A stretch of DNA of 64,000 bases, from NCBI GenBank assembly GCA_946894095.1, contig OX335660.1, positions 7,073,001-7,137,000 of the forward strand, read 5' to 3'. Under the pieces are notes generated by a model. The model saw nothing but the letters and a program-made list of their open reading frames with translations, had not been told where the DNA came from and did no database searches. This document shows positions 43,145-53,620 of this stretch, in pieces (within the stretch, counting starts at the first letter, position 1; the number at the start of each line of letters is the position of its first letter). A program made the translations under genes and the position numbers. This DNA is from Incurvaria masculella. Its lineage: Eukaryota; Arthropoda; Insecta; Lepidoptera; Incurvariidae.

Positions 43145-43400
43145 GGCTTGCGTTGCATTTTTACCTTTTTTGTAGTAAAATTTTAAAATGTATCGAATTT
43201 CTTCATTAGATCCACTTATTTTGACAGTACGAAAAACAAATGAGAATCACACATTTTCCTAATTTGAATTTGGAATTATGTTCTTTAAAATTTAAACTTT
43301 CAATGATACCAAAACCAGCCAGATACAAATAGTATAGCCAAAGAGATTTTATTACAAGTTCATACGTACTATAATGCGAAAAGACTTTTTCCCCGACCTA

Positions 43401-43589
43401 TTATTTCCCCGTGTAGTTTCATAAAAACTCAGGATATTACCTTATCCTTACCTGGACGGGTAGGCAGATATAATAGAACAGCATACGGTACGATAAAAGC
43501 ATATTTTCTTTGCGACCCCTGCGGATATACTTTTCCTACATAATCTTGAATTATAGGTGCTGCGAATCTAACCTTTACGAGGAAAAACA
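43401..43589. other. flank of mariner copy 1
   Basis: Plain AT-rich sequence; leads into the LINE remnant. Confidence 0.3.
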
Positions 43590-43745
43590 TCAACCGTTCT
43601 GCTAGGCCGCCCAGGAACGGCAATTCCACTCAACTGTGCTCCGTAAATTAGTTTCGTCATACTTTCGTCACAAATTCGTTCTGCATTTCCAAACCATCTT
43701 AACATATCCTTCTGAATTCTTCTCACTAGGTATTCTTCCAGTTGA
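43590..43745 (-). pseudogene. LINE reverse-transcriptase C-terminal remnant
   Basis: Minus strand translation includes RRIQKDMLRWFGNAERICDE, then MTKLIYGAQLSG and PGRPSRT. This matches the well-known end of endonuclease/reverse-transcriptase proteins of insect LINEs (R-W-x-G-H-x-x-R, K-x-x-Y-x-A-x-x-x-G, GRP). It is only about 50 residues, with no start and no catalytic motif. Confidence 0.6.
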
Positions 43746-45039
43746 CAATGGTCTTCAACTTATCTGGAACTGACACTCAAGAAACGCAATTAGCGGAAAA
43801 TTCCTTCAAAGTACGCACAAACCGTGAAAGTTTCATGTATTCCACGGGATTAACCGGTTTCTTCCAAGAATAAGTACTTATTTAATCTTAGTTAGGGAGG
43901 GATGTAAATGGCCCACATATAAGGAGGGGTAAAACGGAACCAGGAGGGTTCCGTGAAGCATTGTCTATCTTTGAGGAGTGTGAACAGATTGTGTTGCGAG
44001 GTTGGATGCGTGAGGGTCCGGGCTGCGGCACTGATGAGGGAGAGAACAGGGACCTCCTTGGAGTCTCTATTGACCTTCACAAAATGTAAATTCGATATTG
44101 TCAAACTATTTTTTTATATCACATTTCGACATAGGATCATTAAAGCATAAAACATAGGCACATGCATAACAATTTGGGGAACTCTTCAAGAAACTACATT
44201 TATTCCCGTGTTTGTCGTAAGAGGCAACTAAGAGATTTGACCATCGTAGTTCGGATTTCATTTAAAAATGAAGGTTACTAAACTTAAGGATCTAAATTTT
44301 GAAGGTGCGACTAAAGATTGAAATTGGAGACAAATATCTTCAACTTGTAAATCGAATGGTAACTTTGCGTTAACTATCCCCTAGGTACCTTAGCGTAGAA
44401 CCTTACTGATTTTAAAGAAGTTACTAGTCGAAAATTTGGACTTAAGTGTTGGCTTGTGATCAAACGTTTCGTAGTTGCAGGAAATCATCATCATACTTTC
44501 ATTTCTTTCGTAAATATGCTGATCAGCGTAATAAGTTTGTACAAAGCTGTTCTAAATTAAACCACAACACCGACAACAGCGACTCCATTGATTCCGCGTG
44601 CTCGAACGGCGTTTCCCATAGTAAATCTCTCGAGAATACGACGCTGTGACGTCACACACACGTGCGGCCTGCACGTGGTCGCACTATGGAGTGAATCGAA
44701 TGCGCCTCACTACGCGCAGTGCGGGGTCAACGCTCGGACGAAACAATGCAGCATGCATTACTTATTCTGTGGCAGCAGGAAATGTCCACTGGTTCAGAAG
44801 AGCGCGCTTCAATTGGTGCACTATTTGTTTGTTTGCTCCGCAGGATTACTTCCTGGTTCCTTCTCGTATTGTTTTATTCAGGGTATAGAACAGCGTTTTT
44901 CTATCCTCCGTTTCTATTCATCTTTTGGTTTGGATCATTCCAAGACAGTGCATGGGTTAACGACTCTGATAATTAGTTGCACCGGAAGGTCTTAGCCCTG
45001 GTTTGTTCACGTCTTTCCATTTTCACGAGGAATGCGGCT
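43746..45039. other. intergenic, no gene seen
   Basis: Overlapping frames at 44446-44995 have no domain. 44640-44660 contains 'gtgacgtcac', a CRE-type palindrome, in isolation. Confidence 0.3.
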
Positions 45040-45205
45040 CGGAACCCATGTAGAGCTGCGGATCCTTCTTCCTAATTACGAGATAGCCCGAACCACGGCC
45101 AGTCTCAGCGGTTGAAAATGGTCACCCATCCAGGACTCGAACGCGCTCAGAGGTGCTTCACCCAGCTTATCGAATCGCAAGGCGTCGCACCACTGGGGTA
45201 CCAAG
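45040..45205 (-). mobile_element. SINE-B head fragment (5S-derived)
   Basis: Minus strand: 'cctggatgggtgaccatttt' is the 5S C-box block, 'gccccagtggtgcgacg'-like sequence precedes it, and 'gactggccgtggttcggg' follows, as in the full copy at 36286. The body is missing. Confidence 0.55.
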
Positions 45206-45364
45206 GCCGACCCTTACCCGATGTTTATGCAGCTTATTATATATTTATTTTTCATCGCCCAAAATTACCACGAGGGGTGAGCAGTGGGATCAAATATGTT
45301 TGAGATAAGTTAAATATGAGTCATCGCCTGGTTGTGAGCAGTAGTTATTTGTGTACTATACTAT

Positions 45365-45611
45365 ACTATATGTGTCTCTAATTGGATTGCTAATACCAAA
45401 TCTACTGTCATAATATTAGCCCACACCACCCACACACCGCATGCAAACTAGGTGCCATGCCAAGACCTTCCTTTTATTGCACAGCTGCGTCTAACTAGAT
45501 TGAGATCGCGGACAACTTTCATTGCCGCATCGAGCATCGTTCATTCAATGCGATGGTACTAAACTGGGTGGAATTAACCCTACCACCTAGTAAGTAAGGA
45601 AGAGGTTAGGG
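45365..45611 (-). mobile_element. SINE-B, head lost
   Basis: Minus orientation: 'ggattgctaataccaaatct', 'gcaaactaggtgccatgcc', 'tgcgatggtactaaactgg', 'cctagtaagtaaggaaga'. It is cut at about 45612, where a full SINE-A begins, so the SINE-A appears to have landed in or beside it. Confidence 0.6.
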
Positions 45612-45617
45612 TAGTTT

Positions 45618-46024
45618 GAGCGGCTCGTAGCCTAGTGGCGCGGGGACTGCCCTAGCGTACCAGAAGCCCGGGTTCAATACCAACTTGCACCACTGTCTTT
45701 CTCTTTCAGAGTTCGATAAGTGCATTTCGTCACGATGCGAGCTGCTCCATGGTTCGGAATCCATGTAAAACTGTAGGTCCCCTTCCCCTAAGGTGGTAGG
45801 GTTTAAGCCCGCCCGGGTTGGTACCATCGCATTGGATGAAAAGATGGTCGAAGCGGCAATGAAAAATTGTCCGTGTTTTCCATCCAGTTCAATGTAGCCG
45901 TGCTCATAAAGGGAAGGTCCTGGCATGGCACCTGATTCCTTTGGGTATGTGGTGTATTGGGCTAATATCATAACGGTAGTTGTGTGGTATTAGCCATCCA
46001 TTTCAGGTCGCATAAAAAAAAAAG
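45618..46024 (+). mobile_element. SINE-A, full length, best copy
   Basis: Head with perfect RNA polymerase III boxes: A box TAGCCTAGTGG at 45628-45638 and B box GGTTCAATACC at 45671-45681, spaced 32 bp as in tRNA genes. The body is shared with all other copies; the 3' end is 'ttcaggtcgcataaaaaaaa'. About 405 bp. The frame open on the opposite strand is incidental. Confidence 0.85.
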
Positions 46025-46425
46025 TTTGTGGTTCGAATCGGCCCTTGGTCGGCTCTTACAATATGCACGGGAAGAAATGCAGTGGGTGGGCCCACTGCGT
46101 TGTATTTTTACGTGGCGTTTTTATGTTGAGCCGTGACTTTGGGAGCCGTGGTCAATAAGATACCCTGCCATGACACCCAGTTACAGCAAGGCGATGCGAT
46201 GGGCCTTTATAACGAGGCTCGAGCGGGACCGAAGCGAATTCCTTCGGGAATGCGGTGTGTTGGGCTAATATCATGACCACGGAATATGTTCTGTGATCAT
46301 GACGGTAGGTATGGTATAAACTAGCCATTTCCAGTTGCACAAATAAAATAAACTAATGCAAATTTTCGTGTTGCGATTCGAAATTGTGTGATAGACAGCA
46401 AGTAAGCCATCCATGTCAAAGGCTG
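46025..46425. other. SINE-A 3' fragment near 46238-46348, otherwise unassigned
   Basis: 46238-46348 ('aattccttcgggaatgcgg' to 'ccagttgcacaaataaaata') matches the 3' third of SINE-A in plus orientation, with a small inserted palindrome ('atcatgaccacgg...gatcatgacgg'). Confidence 0.5.
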
Positions 46426-46884
46426 AGATAAATAATCGTAATAGAAACTAAGACTAACGAAAAGTATTACTTTGTGACGTCACTTTGCATTACTTTGCGA
46501 TGTCGTCCATACAAAATGTGCCGAAATGACATCACAAAGTACTACTTTCGTTAGTCTTAGTTTGTGTTACGACTATTTATCTCAGCATAAGACTGAGATA
46601 AATTCGATTAACGAAAAGAAGTACATCATTTGTGATGTCAATTTACATTATTTTGAGGTTTCGTCTGTATCGAAGTGACGTCACAAAGTACTACTTTCCG
46701 TTAGACTTAGGCTGAGATAAATAGTCGTAACAGAAAGTAAGACTAACGAAAAGTAGTACTTTATGTGACGTCACTTTGAATTACATTAGAGATTTCGTCC
46801 ATACAAACTGTGTCAAAGTGACGTCACTAAGTACTACTTTTCGTTAGTCTTAGTTTCGGTTACTACTATTTATCTCAGCCTAAG
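46426..46884. mobile_element. CRE-rich foldback element, three units in a row
   Basis: Three palindromic units (about 46426-46587, 46591-46712 and 46707-46884), each related to the single unit at 14742-14921. Each arm ends in 'ggctgagataaatagtcgt' or its mirror and carries 'gtgacgtcac'-type CREB/ATF sites. The middle unit is shortened. Four of the six sites are perfect or near-perfect TGACGTCA. Confidence 0.75.
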
Positions 46885-47022
46885 AATAGTAAAGAATTAT
46901 AATACATAGGTTATACTATAACATATTCCTGTTTTGAATGATTTGTAATAGGGAACAATACTAGACAGGCCAAGGGAGATGCAATGCAATGCTATAGAAA
47001 ATGTAATCTACTGAATCCCTTT

Positions 47023-47688
47023 TTAGGGTTCCGTACCCAAAGGGTGAAAACGGAACCCGCAGTGCGATTACGCAAAATTTGCGGATGGTGCTGCGGTACG
47101 TGTAGGTGCGCTCCCGTCATTTCTAAAGCGCGATTACGAAGGCGTTTTTCATCCACCTACATCCAGCACGGACCAATTTGTGTCGACAATAGGTCAACTT
47201 TTGAGGTACCTGACTAGACGAGCATACGAAATAGGCGTTTACCTCCCCGCATTTGACAGTTCTTTGCCGTTTCGTAACACCGATTCGACGCGAAATGTAT
47301 GGGGTTGACCTAATTGCTGCGGGTAGCGCTGAGTGCCGCACCATTTGTGAATGCATCGATTTCGTAATCGCAAAAGCTGTCATTTTGCTGTAAGTACAGC
47401 AACCTACACCCAATTTTGTGCTTCGTAATTGCACTGCCGATTACTAAGCCTCCGCTGTCCGTCCGTCTGTCCGTCCGTCCGTCTGTCACAGGTCTGTATC
47501 TCATGAACCGTAATAGGTAGGCAGCTGAAATATTCACAAACTGTGCATTTATTTTGCCGCTATGACAACAAAGAGGTAAAATAAAAAAATTAAAGGGGGC
47601 CCCATACATATAACGTGATTTTTTGGTGTTGATGGTACGGAACCCTTCGTGTGCGAGTCCGAATCGCACTTGGCCGGTGTTTAGCTAA
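47023..47688 (+). mobile_element. GTTCCG element, copy 11, split by the 377-bp element
   Basis: 'tagggttccgtacccaaagg' to 'gaaaacggaaccc' (47056), then the 377-bp insertion, resuming at 'gattactaagcctccgctg' (47439) and ending 'cgaatcgcacttggccggtg'. The match to uninterrupted copies such as 29657 is exact at both edges apart from single bases. Confidence 0.8.
47060..47436 (-). mobile_element. 377-bp element with CAGTGC ends, copy 2
   Basis: Inverted relative to copy 1 at 38513. Same length to the base. Ends CAGTGCGATTACG and the mirror of CAGTGCAATTACG; target duplication CCG at 47057-47059 and 47437-47439. The frames at 47123-47434 correspond to those of copy 1. Confidence 0.85.
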
Positions 47689-47736
47689 ATAAATAACCAT
47701 TGCGGTTATCTTGTGGCACCATCAAATCTTTACGAA

Positions 47737-47800
47737 ATGTCGTTGAGTGACACAGTAAACTTGTTCTTCTTCCTTTTAGTCCTCGTTTCTCATACGCACG
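47737..47800 (+). CDS. candidate first exon encoding a signal peptide
   Basis: ATG at 47737, with A at -3, opens 21 codons: a short start (MSLSDTVN), a strong hydrophobic core (LFFFLLVLV), then SHTH and a split Gly codon, ending at a consensus donor CACG|GTAAGT (GT at 47801). This is the usual make-up of a first exon of a secreted protein. The 48 bases upstream reach a GTTCCG element, so the promoter would have to be very close or inside repeats. The rest of the gene was not found. CpG-rich DNA follows at 47840-47960. Confidence 0.4.
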
Positions 47801-47806
47801 GTAAGT

Positions 47807-48351
47807 AGCGCAATTTGAGGCACGAACGCAATCCACTCATGATGACGACGGCGGCAGCGGAGGCGGAGGGCCAGCAAGATGGCCGACGCACGTGGGAAGG
47901 GCCGCGCCGGGGCGGGGCGCGCTCGCACGCGTGGGCACCGATGTAGCCCGGGAGCAAACGGCTCACAGCATTAGAGACACGTGGTCGGCCGTGCGAGCAC
48001 CGAAAAAGTAACAACGATTTTTAGTGAAGTATCTTCAGGCGAACTGGGTTTTGACAGCTCAGAATGTATTAAACTGACAGCTCATATCGGAGTTGCAATT
48101 GCAATTGCAGTATTAATACCTGATCCTCGAGATTCTTTAACTGTAGTCAGGGCGAGCACGAAAATTGCGATGCACAGAATACGATTGCAGGAACGTCAAT
48201 CGTGGACTGTATACCCAATTATGATTCAGTGTGAGTTTTACTTTCGCTTAACTTGTTCGGAAATAAGCGGTGGCACTGGAGATTTAATAATAAAACCATA
48301 ATACCAAAGACATTAACTTTGAAACTTTTAAACGTGTATAACTTGAGAAAA
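47807..48351. other. CpG island 47830-47960 and unassigned sequence
   Basis: CpG-dense, with 'gccagcaagatggccgacg' (YY1/pho-like AAGATGGC). The 47981-48301 frame shows no known domain. Confidence 0.35.
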
Positions 48352-48591
48352 AACCGGCCAAGTGCGAGCCGGACTACTACCATTTTACAAGATTAACCTT
48401 AAAAAAATCCCCCCTGTAATCATATTTTTTCTTTATTATTACTATTTTTCATTAAAGCAGCGATAGAAATCTGGTAACAACAGGTATCTACCTGTTGTGG
48501 TTAATGAGATACAACCCGCTGACAGGCGGACGGACAGCGGAGGCTTAGAATTAGGGATCCGTTGGCACCTTTTCGGTACGGCATCCTAAAA
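48352..48591 (-). mobile_element. GTTCCG element, copy 12, diverged
   Basis: 'aaccggccaagtgcgagccg' to 'ttttcggtacggcatcctaa'; the central palindrome is damaged and the GGAC run is reduced to two units. Confidence 0.6.
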
Positions 48592-49196
48592 AATACTCGG
48601 TATAAGATATTTTCGTACGCTATCACCCACATTTACCACCGTATTTGTGATGCCCGGCCGGCATGCTTTTCGCAGTTAGGTATTGACTGGAATTTTATTA
48701 ATTTTGATATTTAAGTATCTGTAACTCTATAGTTAGTATTTAATCTATTTAAAAAAAAATTTAGATTTTAATATGGGCCTTATTCACGTGTCTAAGTGTA
48801 TACTGTGTACTAAAATGACTTAATAAAATTAAAACGAAACTGTAAGTACATACTCTACTCGCACGAATGTCTTCTGGATTCCTGATGACATAACGGGCGA
48901 GGCAGCCGGCTCGCAGTGTACAATTTCTACGCGTGATTTGATCAAAGACGCTGCTAGGCTGCTACGAACACATACAAAGTTTTTGGGTCAATGACCAACC
49001 CTCAAACATCTAGAGCCGGTTCTCTATGCACGTTTCTCTGCATCTTCCTAGCTCCACGGGGCATCACTTGAACAACACCGAAGTGGACTTTTATTTTGAT
49101 TCGTTCCTCAATTGTTTTATTTTCGTGTGGACTTTAGATTTATTTGAATAGGGACCAAGAGAAACAGATTAACAACGGGGGCTAAAAAAAGTTGCC
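48592..49196. other. intergenic, no gene seen
   Basis: Nothing recognised. Confidence 0.3.
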
Positions 49197-49594
49197 TTTT
49201 TTATGCGACCTTACATGGATGGCTAATACCACACAACTACCGTTATGATATAAGCCCAATACGCCACATTCCCGAAGGAATTAGGTGCCATGCCAGGACC
49301 TTCCCTTTATGAGCACGGCTACATTGAACTAGATGGAAAACACGGACAATTTTTCATTGCCGCTTCGACCATCTTTTCATCCAATGCGATGTACCAACCC
49401 GGGCGGGCTTAAAGCCTAGTAGGGGAAGGGGACCTACAGTTTTACATGGATTCCGAACCATGGAGCAGCTCGCATTCGTGACGAAATGCACTTATAGAAC
49501 TCGGAAAGAGAAAGATAGTGGTGCATGTCGGTATTGAACCCAGGCCTCTGGTACGCTAGGCCAGTCCCCGCGCCACTAGGCTACGAGCCGCTCA
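49197..49594 (-). mobile_element. SINE-A, full length
   Basis: Minus orientation; 'ttttttatgcgaccttacat' at the left and a reversed head with 'gaacccaggcctctggtacg' and 'ccactaggctacgagccgc' at the right. Close to the copy at 16440. Confidence 0.8.
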
Positions 49595-49726
49595 AATTAC
49601 AATTACGGTGGGAATATTTACTTTTTCGGACATTGCTGTTATGCAAGTAACCTGACAAATAAAATTTAAGTTACACTGGATTTAAGATTGTTACAATAAA
49701 TTAAGATGTTTGGTTTTGTATGCTCA

Positions 49727-49850
49727 GAGGAGCGGGGACTGGCGTTCCATGCCAGAGGTCATGGGTTCGATCCCCACCCGTCCATTCGATAATTGGATTT
49801 CGTTACGAATGCGAGCTGTTCCATTGATCGGAATCCATGTAAAATCATTC
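49727..49850 (+). mobile_element. SINE-A related 5' fragment
   Basis: tRNA-like head with the B box 'gggttcgatcccc' near 49765, then 'attggatttcgttacgaatg' and 'cggaatccatgtaaaa'. The rest is missing. No full tRNA cloverleaf was made out. Confidence 0.5.
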
Positions 49851-50629
49851 TAATATTAGATACCCAATATCATGCAATTGTAACAGTGGTTTTCAAATGA
49901 TTGGTAGACTACGTTTCTTCAGGGGACCATTGAAAAGAAAGGATGTCCTTTTATCTATGAGTGGGACGTATTAGTGTGAGTGGCGGCGGTTCAAAAAACT
50001 CCTCGCAAACAACAAACATATATGTTCCCAAAGTTGCGTGATCATATTCAGAATTTCAGAATAGCGGATGAAGGAATATTTCTATATGAAAAGATGCTCC
50101 GAACCGATGCTGAGCAGACGAGTAGGTATCGGGGCATTGTTGTCTGTGAGAACGTCTGTGCGAAGGCGGGCGAGGCGTGCATAGAGGTTTGTTCGGGCTG
50201 GGGCCTGGGTCACAGGTTCGGAGGCTCCGACTCGAGCACATTGGAGTGGCTCGTAGCTCAGGGACGAGGGGTATTTCTTTTGAAAACAGAGTTCATGGGG
50301 TTGACCCCCATGCCATTAAACAGGTTCTGAATAGCGTTTTTTGCTTTTTGGAAACCGTTCGTTATAAATGGATGCAACAATCCTTTACAAAGGAGGATGG
50401 GCGTTTTAGAGACCTATAACAATAAGTGACAAGTGATCAGATAGGTAGTTTTATGTTTCAAATTTTTTTATATGGCGGGAAGTCGCAAATCTCTGGGGGG
50501 AAAAGTTATAGATTTGAGGGAGATTTTTTTTTTCCATTTCGCTCTATAACGAACATATCCCGGTAAATAATAGGACTCTATAAATTTTGGAAAATTTTAA
50601 TCGAATATTTTTCAGCTACTAGTAATAAA
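49851..50629. other. unassigned; open frame 49980-50330
   Basis: A 116-codon plus-strand frame (no ATG at its very start; first ATG near 50018) has Cys residues around ENVCAKAGEACIEVCSGWG but no family match I can name. It is likely incidental. Confidence 0.25.
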
Positions 50630-51119
50630 ATATTCAACGTGCGAAGGTACTCAAAACAGCAAATCGATCTAGACTTTTGACGACCATTGGCATTGCAAAA
50701 TTGTGCTTGGTTTCCAAGTTATATTGCCCGAAAGTTCGTATTTTTCGCGGGCTTAATACAATTAGTTTGGATGTGAATTACTCAACGATAAAATAAAAAC
50801 ATCAAAAAAATCTTGGTCATCAGGCCTAGCTTGTTCCATGAAGAATCAAAACCAAATTAGTTTTTGTTTGATTTTTGACTACAGAGTTCGTGATTTACTT
50901 TTAGCATGCTTTTAGCTATGGGTAAACGACTTATATATTATTATTAATTTATTAATATATTATTTTATAAAGCTAACTAAATCAAACATTGTGCTCATTG
51001 TCTGCTTTAAGGACATCTTGAGCCTGTCCTTTTATTTGAAACAGAGACGGTGCCACAGCGCAATAGAACGATTCCGTGGCGTGCCCGTAAATAAGCTAGT
51101 ATAGTTAGGAAGGGCCCTC
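50630..51119. mobile_element. TTAA-type element T4, decayed
   Basis: 'ttgacgaccattggcattgc', 'ttttgactacagagttcgtg' and 'tagctatgggtaaacgac' follow the T-family order with many changes; the right end 'gggccctcttaa' is a damaged TGGGCCACC-TTAA. The left third is replaced. Confidence 0.55.
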
Positions 51120-51433
51120 TTAAGTGGGAATTCCGAAGTAATGTTTGCGTCGAAACACTCCGAGCAAGCACGAAAGGTAAGCGCGAACCGGGAGTGTGTT
51201 CCTGGCATGCACGCAGCGTGTTCTCGGTTCTGCATAGGTGCCCGCGTCCCGCTCATTACGATGCCATAAAACTTGCCAAATTTTTAAAACCAAAATGTTC
51301 ACTTGATCCTTTAATTATAGCTTAGAACGAAAAGTATCATGGAATTTTATACAATTTAGATAGAAAATGCAAGCAATTTTAGTAAAGATGATATTTCAAA
51401 ATAAATTACCCAAAGTCTATGATTATTTATCTT

Positions 51434-51962
51434 CAAGATGGGCCTTCCTGCTCAACTCCCCATACAAACGTGGAAAGAACATCATGCCCATATTTCTTGT
51501 CAGAGATCCAAAATTTTGCTCAAATTTGCTTTATTTGATCGAACTAGATGTCTGATGACCATTGGCATTGTAAAATTGTGTTTGGTTTCTAGGTTATAAG
51601 TTTATAATAAGTTATTTGTTATAATGTTATAGTAATAACTTTGGACGTGGATTACTCAACGATAAAACAAAAACATCTTGTAAAAGTAATTCATGAAACC
51701 TAGCTTGTTTCATGAAGATTAAAAACAATTTGGTTTTTGTTAGATTTTTTACTACAGCGGTCGTGGTTTACTTTTAGCTATAAGACGTTTTGTAATTAAA
51801 ATTTTCGTAAATCTTACCAAATCAAGCACTATGCGCATTGTCCGATTTGTGGACATGTTGCATCCTTCTCATAATGGAGCCCGTCTTATTCTTTGAAAGA
51901 GAAAGTCCCAGAGCGCAATAGCACGGTTTTGTACCATGCCCGCGAATGAGTTAGTCCCGCCT
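51434..51962. mobile_element. TTAA-type element T5
   Basis: 'atgggccttcctgctcaact' at the left, then the full T-family interior in order, to 'gagcgcaatagcacggtttt' and 'gcgaatgagttagtcccgcc'. The terminal GGCCACC is lost. Same orientation as T4, 300 bp away. Confidence 0.65.
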
Positions 51963-52089
51963 TTTTCTCTTACGATTCAAGATCGTATGCAGACAATGTT
52001 GCAACATGAACAAATATTTCAAAAACCGAAGTTTTAGGATTCCCGCGGCTCTTGCCTGGCTTCACTGTGTCTTCGGTTACACAAAACTA

Positions 52090-52364
52090 AATATGGATGG
52101 CTAATGCCACACCTAAAGTGATGATGTTTATATTAACCCATGGAACACGGCGCGATGATAGGACCTTTCTTATAATACACGGGCATCATTGACTGGATTA
52201 GAAACACAGACAATTGTAATTGTTGCTTCGGCCATATTATATTCAATGCGATGGTAACAAACCTACTAAGTAAGAAAATGGACCTAAAGTTGAAAGCGTA
52301 ATCCGAGCCACGACCAGTTTAAATGAACGGTCTACCATGCTGAACCCGACCGAGCCCAATCTTG
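52090..52364 (-). mobile_element. SINE-B, diverged, 5S-derived head
   Basis: Minus orientation: 'atatggatggctaatgccac', 'gacctttcttataatacac', 'cctactaagtaagaaaatgg', then a head with 'ctgaacccgaccgagcccaa' and 'cttgcttaag', the weathered form of the 5S blocks. R2 copy 2 starts at its end. Confidence 0.55.
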
Positions 52365-52817
52365 CTTAAGATGGTTATACTAGCCAATTCGAATGGTTTG
52401 ATTGCGTTAAGTTCCTGATCTCTATGGAATGAAAAAAACATGTATAATTCCAGCTAACGTTTTACCAAAACAGAAAGAAAATTGTTACAGAAATTGATAT
52501 TTTATGCATGGAAAATTTTTTTGAAGTAAAATATTATTTTTCAAGTTTGCGGGTTATATTGATGTTAACAAATATTTATTTTAATACCATTTCAAAATCT
52601 TAACATTATCTACCCATTCAGCGAAAAACATGTTTAACTTTTCCCAATTTCTTTAACGAAACAATAAAAAATTTCGCGCGTTATGCGGGTTGGTCACATT
52701 TAGAAAGAATTATTTCGAGCTGCTCTAACTAAGCGACGTCGGGCTCTGGCTATCTCGTTTTAATCGAAAAAAATATGGTCCAAAATGTTTAGGTATGAGG
52801 ACGCTCTTAACCTAATG
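52365..52817. repeat. dispersed repeat R2, copy 2
   Basis: Reverse complement of 3866-4420 without the LINE tail. 'gagctgctctaactaagcga' and 'cgggctctggctatctcgtt' are well conserved between the copies. Confidence 0.7.
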
Positions 52818-53283
52818 ATTGAACATCGAAGTATCGCGTCACCGGGCTACCAGGGTTCTGTTCTGATTAAAAACACGCAGTTTTTGATTGACTGACGATG
52901 CATACAAAAAGTAAATCAGTGCATTGTTTTTCATTGTTTCAGTGATCGAGCTACGTTAACAACCCAATGAGGTTCACGGGAAAGAAAGGCGCATCTCCAA
53001 CGCCTTGGAGCTGTTCATTTTTACGTAAGACGATTTTAATATTGTTTCGACACGTCGATGCAAAAAAAAGGTATAGTTCCCCAACCTCACATATCTAACT
53101 AAGGTTGGAGTGCACAATGTTAGTGATAATTTTGAAATTCCTTTTGTTTTGCCTGAAGAAGACTAACTTTAAGAAGATTACCATAACTATAACACCAACA
53201 AGAGATTGTGCACTTCGTGCTAAATCGTCACCGCGTCGTCGTCGCCGTGTCGTCGCGAGAGTGGAGACAGAGTGGTCAGTCTG
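52818..53283. other. intergenic, no gene seen
   Basis: A CpG-richer patch at about 53215-53260 ('cgtcgtcgtcgccgtgtcg'); no gene supported. Confidence 0.3.
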
Positions 53284-53620
53284 AGTTCTCACCTAAATTG
53301 GCGTTTACGGCAAACCGATCGACTGGCGTTTTCTCCAAACTCCATACAAGTTGTTACTAGATATTCTGTGGTTTTACTTCTTCAAGCTGTCAAAGTCAAA
53401 CGCGGACTTCCGATTTGTATGAAAACGCGGAGTGGACGTAAACGGCAACGTCGACGTATTTACGGCAACGTCGCTGTCAACAAAGCTGTCAAATCAAGCT
53501 CGGACTCGCAGATGTTAGTTCGCTTAACGCCCGCTGCGCGCGCTCTTCAATTTCTCCGTACATTTGAAAACGCCAGTCGATCGGTTTGCCGTAACGCCAA
53601 TTTAGATGACAAGTTAGACT
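53284..53620. mobile_element. MITE, AGTCCCA family, full copy
   Basis: Both long arms are present: 'cacctaaattggcgtttacg' with 'aaaccgatcgactggcgttt' at the left, and the mirror at the right ('gaaaacgccagtcgatcggt'). The interior matches 1113 and 7711. The 159-codon frame starting at 53272 runs through it and is incidental. Confidence 0.75.

Larger units (their letters stand above)
40463..43219 (-). pseudogene. mariner transposase, disabled copy
   Basis: Same DD34D transposase as copy 2, but broken in three ways: the start codon reads ATA in place of ATG (at 43217-43219); a P-like element splits the gene near codon 40; and one extra AC in a CA run near 40910-40922 shifts the frame, giving two overlapping pieces (40463-41026 and 40828-41379). 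It keeps an intact codon 10 (TAC) and a WVPHEL motif, both of which are altered in copy 2. The catalytic residues D (GDEKW), D (HHDNARPH) and D (LAPSD) are all present, but not in one frame. Confidence 0.88.
40387..43400 (-). mobile_element. mariner transposon, copy 1, split by a P-like element
   Basis: Ends TAGGTTGGGGAAAAAG and '...ctttttccccgaccta' are inverted terminal repeats of about 28 bp. Without the insertion (41424-43144 plus one 8-bp duplication) the element is 1285 bp, two bases longer than copy 2 at 55846. Sequence identity between the two copies is very high by eye. Confidence 0.9.

Noticed and set aside
45618..45700. Possible tRNA gene (perfect A and B boxes)
   Set aside because: No acceptor stem closes around the boxes and the same head occurs in front of many SINE copies.
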